Origin: Perkinsus olseni
Lineage: Eukaryota; Perkinsozoa; Perkinsida; Perkinsidae
DNA: 64,000 nucleotides
Direction of reading: 5' to 3'
Assembly: GCA_013115135.1 (NCBI GenBank)
Contig: JABANP010000071.1
Location: 1 to 64,000 of the forward strand
This document shows, piece after piece, positions 10,445 to 19,917 of the stretch (positions are counted from its first letter, which is position 1; each line of letters opens with the position of its first letter). The notes under the pieces were generated by a model. That model saw only the letters and a list, made by a program, of their open reading frames with translations. It searched no databases and was not told the origin of the DNA. A program made the position numbers and the translations under genes.

Positions 10445-11239
10445 CCGCGCGCAGGAGACAACATGCGTATCGATCGTTCGATCGGTAAGACTCCTCGAGT
10501 TATCTGGGCATGTTGCACTGAATTATTGACATTAAGGAGGCCTTCTGACTCGAGTTATTGAGGGCTACATTTTCGGTGGCTGGTTTCGGAGAGCGCTAAC
10601 CAGATGGGGTCTTGATTTATCGTATACCACCAGCACGGACCTACGTGGAGCCGCTCCACGTAGGCTCCAGTGGAGCCGCTCCACGTGGGCTCCAGTGACT
10701 GGAGCCCTTGCCATCGTTACGATGGCATCGTACAAGGTTACTGGTAGCACGTCATGCTCGGCAGCTACCCAAGTAGCATTTCTGCCTTCTCCGCCCATTC
10801 AGTGATCGATACACTTCGTGTGTGGAGGGAAAATCTAAGGCGGTCCGCTGCAGGAGACAACCGTGTGTGTGCGTGAGAAGGGGTGTACCTCTCTGGTCAC
10901 CAAGGGGTCGGTGTTCGGCACAGTAGTGCCGGGTGCCTTGTCGACGTCCTTGACCCGCCCGTCCCTCCCGCGGAGGGAGGGGGTCGCCTGGTAGGAGTGT
11001 CCCTTCCTCGGCTGATCGATTCGCGGCACGAGCCCTTTTCCCAGTGTGACGCGAGGGCGCGGACGAAAGGCTGGGATTTTGGTCCTGTAGTTTCGAGTAT
11101 ACACGAGTGCGTTGCAAAGTGGGGTTGTACGGGTACGTTACAAAAGAACGGAGCTGACAATGTGATCAGATGGGAAGTTGTACCCGCAAGGACAAGAACG
11201 ATCCAAAGGTTGCCACATGTATAACAGATACCTGCTTCG
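10445..11239. repeat. Truncated tandem unit U2 without a cysteine-rich gene (partner 30300-31099)
   Basis: It opens with the usual leader (caggagacaac, then an ATCGAT palindrome at 10468-10487), but the gene itself is missing. Instead there is a minus-strand frame, GEGRNATWVAAEHDVLPVTL (10565-10798), also seen at 30410, 36443 and about 41440, and a GC-rich stretch (10880-11110) open on both strands. The end reverts to S74 repeat sequence (11180-11239) before the next breakpoint. I assign no function. Confidence 0.5.
10640..10664. repeat. 25-bp perfect palindrome in a GGAGC/GCTCC cluster
   Basis: CCTACGTGGAGC, one base, then the exact reverse complement. Shorter related arms (CTCCAGTGGAGC, CTCCAGTGACTGGAGCC) follow to about 10709. 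The partner at 30495-30543 has rearranged the same pieces into a longer palindrome. Confidence 0.7.
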
Positions 11240-11269
11240 CGTACGTACGCGCGCAGGAGACAACACACG

Positions 11270-11289
11270 TATCGATCAGCAGATCGATA
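11270..11289. promoter_or_regulatory. ATCGAT palindrome upstream of P2
   Basis: TATCGATC, AGCA, GATCGATA: 8-bp perfect arms, 66 bp upstream of the P2 start codon. A version sits at a similar place in every unit (7516, 10468, 26076, 30323, 36895, 41909). Loop and arms vary but stay largely self-complementary. It may be a factor-binding or core promoter element. It is the exact site where the hAT element inserted in the partner copy. Confidence 0.4.
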
Positions 11290-11354
11290 AGACTTCTCGA
11301 GTTATCTGAGCTGACTGCAGCATTACCACCATCCTAGCGTGTTAACAGGAAGTC

Positions 11355-12079
11355 ATGCAAACCATCGTCGGTATCCTGTGCTTCATGGGCTTACGCAGCT
11401 TTGCTGTGGATTGGGAAGCCCTAGAGTCTCCCAGAATATACTTGTAAGCACAAGGAGCAGTCATGTCGTCGACATTTGTTACGTCTCGTTCAGGAAGATA
11501 TACCCTCAGCCTGATGCCTTGCCGGGAATCGAGAGATCAGTCAATGCATCCGGACGTAAGAACCCTCTCCCAGATGCCGCATACACAGGTGTCATGCTAC
11601 CTCAGAAGGCGGCGTCTACGAGAGACCTTTCGGTACATGCCCCGACTGCAGCTGCACCTCGCCTGCTTTCCCTATGGCTGCTCAGGTGAGCAAGGACTCT
11701 GCTCTGAAATATCCCGGTGGAGACGCATAGTCCAAGCGTAGTTTAACAGACGATCGAGCTGTACCCTCAGTACTACTGAGTCAGTAGACATCTGCTCTCA
11801 GATGGGTGATGAGATCCTCTCGGTCGTCTGCACAGAGGAGTGCTCAGGAGCTAGCAGCTGTCCCAATCCGCCCGTGGGGTCGGTGGAATGCCAACCTTTC
11901 GAATCTTGCCGCATCAACTGCAAAAATGATAAGGTGAGCCGGTTCGAGCTTTGTCACGGAAAATGACATACAGTCCATGATTGCTTTCTCATTCCCAGGA
12001 CTGCCCAGGACCGGACGGAATCTGCCAATCATTTGACGTGCCTAAGGGAACAGCCTGTATGTATAAGCCCCAGGCCTAG
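11355..12079 (+). CDS. Small secreted cysteine-rich protein, five exons (copy P2)
   Basis: Exons 11355-11443, 11494-11555, 11606-11685, 11802-11933 and 11999-12079 give 147 codons plus TAG. The leader is MQTIVGILCFMGLRSFAVDW. Exon 2 ends RSVNASG, a possible N-glycosylation site (NAS). Exon 3 is short, with C-x2-C-x-C (TCPDCSC). Exon 4 starts MGDEILSVVCTEEC and keeps the C-x3-C-x5-C-x9-C-x5-C-x3-C pattern. Exon 5 reads DCPGPDGIC and ends ACMYKPQA. It is near-identical to P4 (33138-33862). It is intact by inspection; function unknown. Confidence 0.78.
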
Positions 12080-12269
12080 CACGGTTACGGTATGGAGAAC
12101 GTCCAGACGTCCGCCGCTCAAGGTCGATCCATCGCCTTGACGGTCAGTCCGTCGTGTGGTCACACTATTGCTTTGAAGATCAGAATTTTCAGAACGTTAT
12201 CTCGGTAGAACTCAGTCACACCGAATCATCGAGTCCGTTGGAGCCTCCACTTGTTGTGATGTTCTGGAG

Positions 12270-12540
12270 GTGGGAGTGCGAAGGCTCCTTCAAGTTTACT
12301 TTGTCGCGTTTTGCGCAGTGCCGTGGACAAACAAGCAAATTTCTACCTGTTGGATCGGCCAAATGCCAGCGTGGTATCAAGTTAAAGCAAGCCATGCGGG
12401 GCTCAGATGTAAAGTGATTTGTATAGCTCTTTCACTCATTCCCAGGATTGCACAGGACCGAACGGAGTCTGCAAATCCTCCCACCATCGTCAGGAAGGGG
12501 CTGCTTCTACAAGTCCTAAGTTTGATACTGCGCTTACAGA
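12270..12540 (+). pseudogene. Decayed second gene of unit U3
   Basis: An exon-5-like piece begins after CATTCCCAG at about 12454 with DCTGPNGVC, but the remainder (KSSHHRQEGAAS) no longer resembles MYKP-type ends. The preceding exon-4-like piece keeps only PVGSAKCQ. Partner at 34053-34330. Confidence 0.5.
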
Positions 12541-12635
12541 CAACTCGCGGAGGGCGCTAAGAAGTTCCAGGGGGAGTGTGTTAGAGAGGTCGCATGCAGC
12601 AGGCATTCTTCCAACTAGTCTTTCGTCCTTGCCTA

Positions 12636-13049
12636 CTACGCCATTTCCCGTGCAAGTTTGACAAGTAAACGGGCAATAATGACAATGTCACAAGCAAGTT
12701 TGGCAACGAGCACGCAAGTTTGACACATGTTAACACCAAGAATGTCAATGCTGAGTCCAAGCTTGGTAAGGGCAAAAATATCACATGCAGGAATGACAGT
12801 ATCACAACCAAGCTTAACAATACACGGGCAAGATTGACAAGTGCCAATCCGAGTTTGACACCGCGCCGATGAAAGCCCAGACTCAAACTCTCAAACGCTC
12901 AGACAGACTCAAGACTTGGACTTAACGTTGACATTCTTGGTGGTAACAAATTTGACATGCGTCAAACTTGCGTGTTCATTGTCAAACTTGCTTGTGACAT
13001 TGTCATTCTTACCTGTTCACTCGACAAACTTCCACGGGAAATGGTGTAG
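12636..13049. mobile_element. Foldback element, 414 bp
   Basis: The left 120 bp (from CTACGCCATTTCCCG) is the near-exact reverse complement of the right 120 bp (to CGGGAAATGGTGTAG). Both arms are filled with AAGTTTGACA/TGTCAAACTT motifs. The middle holds similar motifs (GACAAGTGCCAATC, AAGCTTAACAATA). It has no coding capacity. The terminal 20 bp resemble those of the element at 23756-25191, so it is probably a non-autonomous DNA transposon of the same group. I could not find a target duplication. A 52-bp longer copy is at 34429-34894. Confidence 0.65.
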
Positions 13050-13208
13050 GGATGGCCACTTCAGAGAGATGAGTAACGCTACGGCTGAGACTGATACCCC
13101 CATTCGAGGTCAAACTATCGAGCGCCACTAAGTGACCGGGAGAAAGACAAGCATACTAGATGCTAGCTCTGCCACGGGGAGACCAGTTGACTAGGTCAAG
13201 TTGACATC

Positions 13209-13535
13209 CTACAAAAGGTGCGATACAAATACGAGGATATCTCCAAGATGGAACTGAGTCGATCTGCGCTTCATGCAGAACTGAAATGACCTACAGTCGG
13301 TAATTGTATCGGTACCGCCAGTGATAGCCTTTTCTCCCGTCGTTCGCTCATAACAACTGCCAACAAAACAAAGAGGCTTCTTATTATAACGATCGGGTAT
13401 ATAAAATTGTGGATTTTTGTGACATGCATTCGTGTGGTAGTAGAATGAATTGCCGGTAGACCTTGTCGTCACACTCAGCACAGTAGCGTCACGAACACAC
13501 CATATCACCAGTCGCAACGGCGATGAACTTTCCAT
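13209..13535 (-). other. Conserved S74 3'-flank segment, copy 3
   Basis: Same conserved segment as at 6206, here open for 108 codons because the upstream stop is lost. The overlapping cysteine-rich frame has TGA at the Trp position. Partner at 35054-35380. Confidence 0.3.
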
Positions 13536-13677
13536 TATCGAAGAGTCATCACATCACGCAGGGAGGTAACACGGGCACACTTGAAAGAGGAGTTGCAGAA
13601 CGCGCTTAAATGAAATGTTACATAAATATGACAAGACGATTGTAAACAATCACCTGCGCATAAACGCTATGGAGGAG

Positions 13678-14370
13678 TTATCCATTCCATAGACGAGTCT
13701 CGCCGCGTGCTGCTGATTGCGATGTGACGTTTACGGTACCGTTAGTGTACAGGAGCCTCCTGTCAGGAGGTGCTCGAGTAGGTGGGCCTCGAATCTGGCT
13801 TGCAAATCAGTCAGACGCTCCTCGAGCTCTCGTATTCGTGACTAACAAGGGGAACCGTCCTTGAAGAGTCCAGTATACTTTCAGCGAGGAAAAATGGTAT
13901 AGACGCTCGGACTGATCTAGTTGTAGCAAGACTCACTTGCTGTTCCTGTACTGCACCAGTCAATATTGCAATCAAGTCCTGGTATAGGACTGGAAGGGTA
14001 TCTTGCCCTTCAGAGCGATGAACAACTTCGGGCAATAACCGATCCAAGTCCCGAGGAACTAAATGTATGCAAATGGCAGTAACCACTGATCTCTACGGCA
14101 GCGAGAAAAACTCTCCCACTCACATAAGCGATGAAACCGGATCGTAGTCTTTCAGCTTCAGCTTGAACTTCCGACTCTGACTTAAAGCGGCCGTTTGAAG
14201 CTCAAGTGAGAGCTGACAGTGAAGCTGACACAGTACTTCCAGACTGGAAGTTCTAGTGATGAGAAGTGTTAGAGTGTTGTTCATGGTGGGCTCCTCTGTG
14301 GTGTCCAAGGCAACAGAGAACGGTGTGATGTCGCGCTTCGGACGACGAGCACTCGTTGTCCATGCGGTTC
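13678..14370 (-). pseudogene. S74 3'-end relic R3, diverged catalytic motif
   Basis: The tail exon, exon 3 and part of the S74 exon are recognisable. The motif reads TTSARRPKRDITPF instead of TTSDRRLKRDITPL: Ser and Lys remain, but the Asp and Leu between them are changed. The RPVAFK region is replaced by a different stretch (14180-14260). The sequence departs from the S74 gene just after TCCATGCGG (about 14366) and fuses to cysteine-rich exon 4 at about 14412. There is a 14-bp imperfect duplication near 13755 (CCTCCTGTCAGGAGG). Partner R5 at 35523-36205. Confidence 0.6.
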
Positions 14371-14411
14371 GCATGGACAAAGAATATACCGGTACAAACC
14401 GGCATACCGGC

Positions 14412-14642
14412 TCAGATGAAATGAGCTGCCCCGACCCGCCCCGACCTTTAGATTTCGTAAAATGCCGACCTTTTGGAGAATGCTTCCTCTACTGCAGTCA
14501 TGATGAGGTGAGCCGGTTCGAGTTCTCTCGCGGCGAGGGAAGAACGTAATTCCTTGCTCATTCCCAGGACTGCCCAGGACCGGACGGAATCTGCGTACGA
14601 ATCAACCTGCGTGTTGGAACAGCCTGTATGTACAAGCCCTAG
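14412..14642 (+). pseudogene. 3' half (exons 4-5) of a P3-type cysteine-rich gene
   Basis: Exon 4 is entered in the middle (SDEMSCPDPPRP... to 14507, donor GTGAGC). Exon 5 is complete (14568-14642: DCPGPDGIC ... ACMYKP stop). Exons 1-3 are absent because the block joins S74 relic R3 directly upstream. It is nearly identical to the 3' end of P3 (26652-26883). It starts a duplicated block, 14412-17061, whose partner is 26652-29300. Confidence 0.65.
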
Positions 14643-15367
14643 GTCTACAAGCCGGTCCAGCACGGTAGCTGTATGGAAAACGTCCAGGCCTCCGCCACTC
14701 CAGGTCACGCCACGCCAATTTTTACTCTGTTGTCTGGTCACAGTAATGCTTTTAATGATCAGCATCGCCAGAATGTCATCTTAGTACAACTTTTCCTTTA
14801 AGAGATCAGTAACACAAAGTCATCCGCCCGCTAAGGGCTTCCACATGTTATATCTTCTCTATGCGCCATCTCGGCCAGGAGCATTTACCGCTTGAGGCTC
14901 TCGAGGTGGACGTACGAAGGCTCTTTCAAGTCCACTTGTCGCGTTTTGCCTTGTGCCACGGAGGAGCAAGCAAATTTCCCAAGTGATCGGTTCCGTCGCA
15001 TCCCACTACGTCATGCATGAACCGATAACTGAGTAGTCTAAAACTTAGAGCTGGTTCTACTACTCGTTGAAGGACAGGGAGAAGTCGGTTCGAGAGGAGC
15101 AAAGGTGTCCCCAACGCATGCGTGAACAGGCCTGTATATACTGAGAAGTGGACGAGCCCTCGGGTGACCGATACGTCGATAATTCATACTTCAGAGGTCG
15201 TCAACGAGCAACATTGAAAATTGCCAGGGCCGAAGAGCCTAAATGACTGAGAGACGCGTCGACTGAAGCATTGAACGGCACAGTCACATCTGTAGCTGAA
15301 CCCGTAGCGATTGACGGACGATCGAGTTGCACCCTCGGATTGGATCTAATCTCGGACTATCTTTGAG

Positions 15368-15640
15368 AACAAGACAGCTCTGTGCACGGAGCGGTGCTCG
15401 AATGGTAGTATTTCTCCGAAGCCACCTGTTGGAACCGCCGAATGCCAGCCTTTCGGTTTCTGCCGCATCGAGTGCTATCAAGGTGAGGTGAGCTGTGCGG
15501 GGCCCCCATCGAAAGTGGATTGTATAGTTCCTTCACGCATTCCCAGGATCGCCCAGGACCGAAAAGTCGCCAACCAGCCCTCAGGAAGGGCTGCCTCCGG
15601 ACGGCCCAGGCTTGGCACTGCCCCTGTGTTGCATAAAGCG
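15368..15640 (+). pseudogene. Second-gene relic (exon 4 plus decayed exon 5)
   Basis: The exon-4 frame reads NKTALCTERCSNGSI, then PKPPVGTAECQPFGFC and RIEC with donor GTGAGG at 15483. One conserved cysteine is Ser here but Cys in the partner at 27.65 kb. The exon-5 equivalent (after CATTCCCAG, about 15548) starts DRPGPKS, has lost its first cysteine and is out of frame. Confidence 0.5.
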
Positions 15641-16099
15641 GATAATCCCCGACTCCGAGTCGATCCATAGGTAACTTTAGATAGAGCTTTGGTCAAATCT
15701 CTCCGTTGTCCAGGCCAGCACCGAAAATGTCCGGTATGATATCATATCATTGATATGGCCACGTTAATCGAGCTCACTAATCCGAGAAGTGTCAGAGTTC
15801 AAGTATGATAGATTTAGCGCTCCGACTCGTAGGGCAGCCCATAGCTAGTTCAACAAGCCTAGTTGTATGACGGCCGGTGAAGAAGATTCGCCACTTCCTC
15901 TTTTTGTAGTAGCCCGACCTTGTCGATGATGGCCAGGAGAAATTCATGACGCCGGCCGTAGTGGATTTCTCAAGACTCTCTGTGTGTAGGCTCCGACATC
16001 GTTAAGACCGCTACGTCAGGGAGGTAAGGGGATCTTCCGGTTCACGAGTAATCGCGAACACCTCACCCGCGCTTAGCTGCGATCAATACCCTCAGCCTG

Positions 16100-16336
16100 A
16101 TGGTATTTTTACTGCTAGTGCTTCGGAGATATCTCCCGCGTTGGCTGGGTTGGACAATCCAGCCGAGCGACTCTAATCTACAGGTCTGCAGGCGGTCATA
16201 CGATGCTCAATCGACGTGCTTGTCAGTTCTTCGCCATCGAGGCCACTATAGTTGCCATCACCTGTCGCCACTATTTGCAGCGCGTGCAGGCACGTCGTCC
16301 AGGTCGCCACAAGACATTCCGTCGTCAGATTTGTAG
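16100..16336 (+). CDS. Short open frame, doubtful (partner 28329-28565)
   Basis: A 78-codon frame beginning MVFLLLVLRRYLPRWLGW is kept in both copies with a few substitutions. An overlapping frame containing FAIEATIVAITCRHYLQ is also open. With two near-identical copies, conservation is not informative. I see no splice context or domain. Apart from this, 15650-16590 holds nothing I recognise. Confidence 0.15.
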   Translation: MVFLLLVLRRYLPRWLGWTIQPSDSNLQVCRRSYDAQSTCLSVLRHRGHYSCHHLSPLFAARAGTSSRSPQDIPSSDL

Positions 16337-16597
16337 CAGCTAGTGATGATCACTTAGAGAGGTTGAGTAACGCCACGGCTGAGCCTGATACCCCCATTTG
16401 AGGTCAAGTTGTCGAGCGCCACCAAGTGGAAGGGAGAAAGACAAGCATCCCAGATGCGGGAGGTCACTTGAAAAGGTCTAGTCGATGTCATACAAAATGT
16501 GTGATACAAATACGAAGATATCACTGTTAGATCAGATTACTCAAAAAGAGTCGTTTACAGTACTTCTTGAGTTATAACTATGTAGAGTAATAACATC

Positions 16598-17061
16598 AAT
16601 ACGCAAGCTACGCTAGCAAAGGAGGCGAAGGGAATCGTCGAGCAACAGTATCAATTGTGTACAACATTTTTCACGATCACCACGATAGAACAGAGCGGAT
16701 CGGCGACCCATGCAGAACTGAAATGAGCTACAGTCGGTCATTGTATCGGTAGCACCAGTGATAGCCATTTTCCCATCGTTCGCTCATCGGCTATAGCGCA
16801 TACTACGATAACAACTGAGGATTTTCATCATAACGATCGGGTATATAAAATAGTGGATCCTTGTGACATGCATTCGTGTGGTAGTAGAATGAATTGCCGG
16901 TAGACCTTGTCGTCACACTCAGCACAGTAACGTCACGAACACACCATATCACCAGTCGCAACGGCGATGAACTTTCCATTATCGAAAAGTCATCACATCA
17001 CGCAGGGAAGTAACACGGGCACACTGGAGAGAGGAGCTGCAGAACGCGCTTAAATACAATG
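16598..17061. repeat. Duplicated block B, copy 2
   Basis: Same block as 5999-6464, including the TATATAAAA box and the S74 3'-flank segment (here with TGA in the cysteine-rich frame). It ends at AAATACAATG, where unique DNA starts. Confidence 0.7.
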
Positions 17062-17406
17062 GACGTTGACCGCGAGGGATGGAGGAAGACGCAGAAGAAG
17101 TCGGTCGGATCCTTAGAGCAGGAAGACGTGATGACTAAGTCATGTATTGCTCGTTATTAAGGACAGTTTCAATCTGTCGTGCATTTCTATACCATTCAGA
17201 AGTCTATTTGGCGGATAAGGCCGCCTATATGGGGGTCGAGGGTTTCACGTTGGCGGTTTGAGACAGCGAATTGGCGGTAGGGTCGAGACGGGGGTATACA
17301 ATTGGCGGATAAAGAAGTCATTTTAGCGGCAGGCCTCGGATAAGGAAATCAATTTAGCGAATAAGGCACGCAATTTCATGATTAAGGAAATCAATTTCGC
17401 CGATAG
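17062..17406. repeat. Unique insert with degenerate TTGGCGGATAA repeats
   Basis: Between two duplicated blocks lie about 345 bp found nowhere else in the window. From 17205 on it has spaced variants of one motif: TTGGCGGATAAGG, TTGGCGGTTTGA, TTGGCGGTAGGG, TTGGCGGATAAAG, TTTAGCGAATAAGG and TTTCGCCGATAG, plus AAGGAAATCAATTT twice. This looks like a worn minisatellite or the end of an unidentified mobile element. No coding potential is evident. Confidence 0.45.
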
Positions 17407-18649
17407 TGGACCCCTCAGAAAAACTCAAATTGTGTTGTTCAAGTACGCCACCCTACGTCTAAGGCGACACACGGCTTTTAGGGAGAAATGAGGCGGTCCA
17501 TCCGAATATGTACTGCCCAGCACGGAGCCCCGTTTCAGGCCTGCCACTTCTATGATATTGGGCGCACGACTACGTCACGGCTGTCTATAGGCCTTCTGGT
17601 TATTCTCGAACCTCAACTATGTTTCTGCATATTTCCCACGCCTACACTATCGAGGCTGCTATAGATGCGAACATATAGGCTTATATAGTGTATATATAGT
17701 GGGGGTGCGAGCACGCTGAAGCCCGTTACATGTGTCCACGTGATCTGTTCAAGTACGCCACCCTGCCGCGCAACAAATCGGTCAAAGTCTAACTCAGCAT
17801 CGGCATCGGCTAAAAACTCGCACACACCCCTCGCTGATCGGACTAAGGAATCTTACAGTGTTGAGGAGGATAAATGTTGAGTTGGGTTCGATGTTCGCGC
17901 TCCCGACTGCAGAACTCGAGGCCATGTTGGTCTCAAAAGGGTAGAAAAACTCTGACTCTCACCATATTTCGTAAGATCGGCTACTATCCTATACGGAATC
18001 AACTTTCTATTTGGACATACGCATAAACGAGTGAAATAAAGGCAGCACGCCACGACCACTGCGCGCGCGTGCAGAAGGTAGACAATGTGCGGACTACTAT
18101 GGAGCATCCTCAATCTCTCACAATAAACTTCAGCAACCCGCTCGATGACATTGGGCCGGAGCTCAAGCAGGAAGATGCAAAAGAGACTTTCGGCCTGGGC
18201 TGAGAAAGGAGCGATATAGGTCGGGATTACTGGTGGCAACGGCAAGGCGTGTGCATCACCATGGAAGTGGTGCGGCATCACCAGTTAATCTACGATGGTA
18301 CAAACGTCTCCTCTCGATTTTACTTGCTGCCACCAAGTGCTTCGTATAATACGAGTCGTATTCCTACTTATTTGTGGTACAAGTACAAATTTTGAGCTTT
18401 GTACGTCTCAAATATACGAATTACCTTAATATGCCTAGCCATCGAGATCCGCCACAGGTCAACCTCCCATTTTAGTGAGCCGCCTCCCCGCTGTTTCACT
18501 CGGATACATTATTGTGTTCGATGTGTCTCCCTGGCGTGTACAGGTCAATGATATCTTAGCTCCCTTTGTGTATTGCTCCAGCGTGAAGCTAGTAGTTACT
18601 AGCTGTTAGCTTCTCAGCTCCCTTGGCAAGTTGTCTGCAGGAGCAATGT

Positions 18650-18910
18650 CAAACCTAGGACTTGTGGAAGCAGCCCCTTTCTGAAGGTGGTGAACGGATT
18701 GGCAGACTCAGTTCCGTCCTGTGCAATCCTGGGAATGAGTGAAAGAGCTATACAAATAACTTCCGATGTGAGCCCGCATGACTCATCTCACCTCGATAGC
18801 ACGTGATGTGACTAGCATTCGGCGGATCCAATAGGTGTAGATATTTGTTTGCTTCTCCGCGGCACTGGGAAAAACGCGACAAAGTGAACTTGAAAGAGCC
18901 TTCGTACGTC
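18650..18910 (-). pseudogene. Decayed exon 4/5 relic, duplicate of 2215-2470
   Basis: Same frame-broken pieces as at 2215-2470, including the CATTCCCAG acceptor followed by GATTGCACAGGACGG. Confidence 0.45.
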
Positions 18911-19202
18911 CACCTCGAGAACCTCACACACTAAATGCTCCTGGCCGAGTTGGCGCGTAGAGCAGATATCCTCCTGGTACAACAAGTTGCCGCCCCTAAG
19001 GGCTCGATGATTCTGTGTGACTGATCTCTTCAAGATAAAGTTCTACAAAGATAACATTCTGACAATTCTGATCTTCAAAAGTAATACTGTGACTAGACAA
19101 CGGAGAAAGCAGACAATGGGCTGGACGAATACTGAAAATTGGGTCAATTCTGAATCGACTTTGGGTGGCGCACGCCTGGACGTTCTCCATACAGCAACCG
19201 TG

Positions 19203-19917
19203 CTAGTACTGGGGCTTGTACAAACAGGCTGTTCCCTTAGGGTCGTCAACTGTTTGGCAGATTCCGTCCGGTCCTGGGCAGTCCTGGGAATGAGTAAAAC
19301 CTCACTCTCCGTGAGAAAGCTCAAAGCGGCTCACTTCATCCTGACTGCAGTTGATAAGGCAATATCCGAAAGGTTGGCATTCCACCGTTCCGACGGGCGG
19401 CTTGGGGCAGTCGGTAGCTTCTGAGCACTCCTCTGTACAGATGATCGCGAGGATATAGGAAGCAGTCTGAGAGTGGATGTCTACTGAGGGTACACCTTCA
19501 TCGCCTGCCGAGATACGCTCAGACCAGGCATTTCAACCGGCACATTTTAGACCAGAAGCTCACGATCCCCTGCGCACGGTAACATCCGCAAGAAAAGCAG
19601 GAGTGGCGCAAGTGCAGTCCTCTAGTTCAAGCCCTACCGCGTTACATTCACCGATAGGTCTCTCGTAGACGCCGCCTTCTGAGGTAGCATGACATCTTCG
19701 GTAACGACACCTGTGAGAGGCTTCTTACGTCCAGAATTGACTGATCTTTTGATTTCCGGCAAGGCATCAGGCTGAGGGATTATTTTCCTGAACGAGACGT
19801 AACAAATGTCGGCGACACGACCGCTTACGAGTATTTTTTGGGAGCCGCTGAGCCTTCCAAATCCACAGCGAAGCTGCACAAGACCATGAAGCACAGGATT
19901 CCGACGATGGTTTGCAT
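19203..19917 (-). CDS. Small secreted cysteine-rich protein, five exons (copy M2)
   Basis: Duplicate of 2767-3481 with offset 16436. Exons read 19917-19829, 19787-19729, 19678-19578, 19466-19335 and 19283-19203; splice sites and frame are preserved. The protein has the same leader (MQTIVGILCFMVLCSF), the same exon-4 cysteine spacing and the same end (ACLYKPQY). The visible base changes are mostly outside exons. Both copies look intact. Confidence 0.75.

Noticed and set aside
10880..11224. Protein-coding gene in the GC-rich stretch (about 113-120 codons open on both strands)
   Set aside because: Openness on both strands reflects GC content. The partner copy differs little, so conservation cannot be judged, and no domain or splice signal supports a gene.
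16100..16336. RNase-H or reverse-transcriptase fragment (frame with EATIVAITCRHYL)
   Set aside because: Only a vague resemblance. No catalytic residues or neighbouring polymerase domain could be identified.
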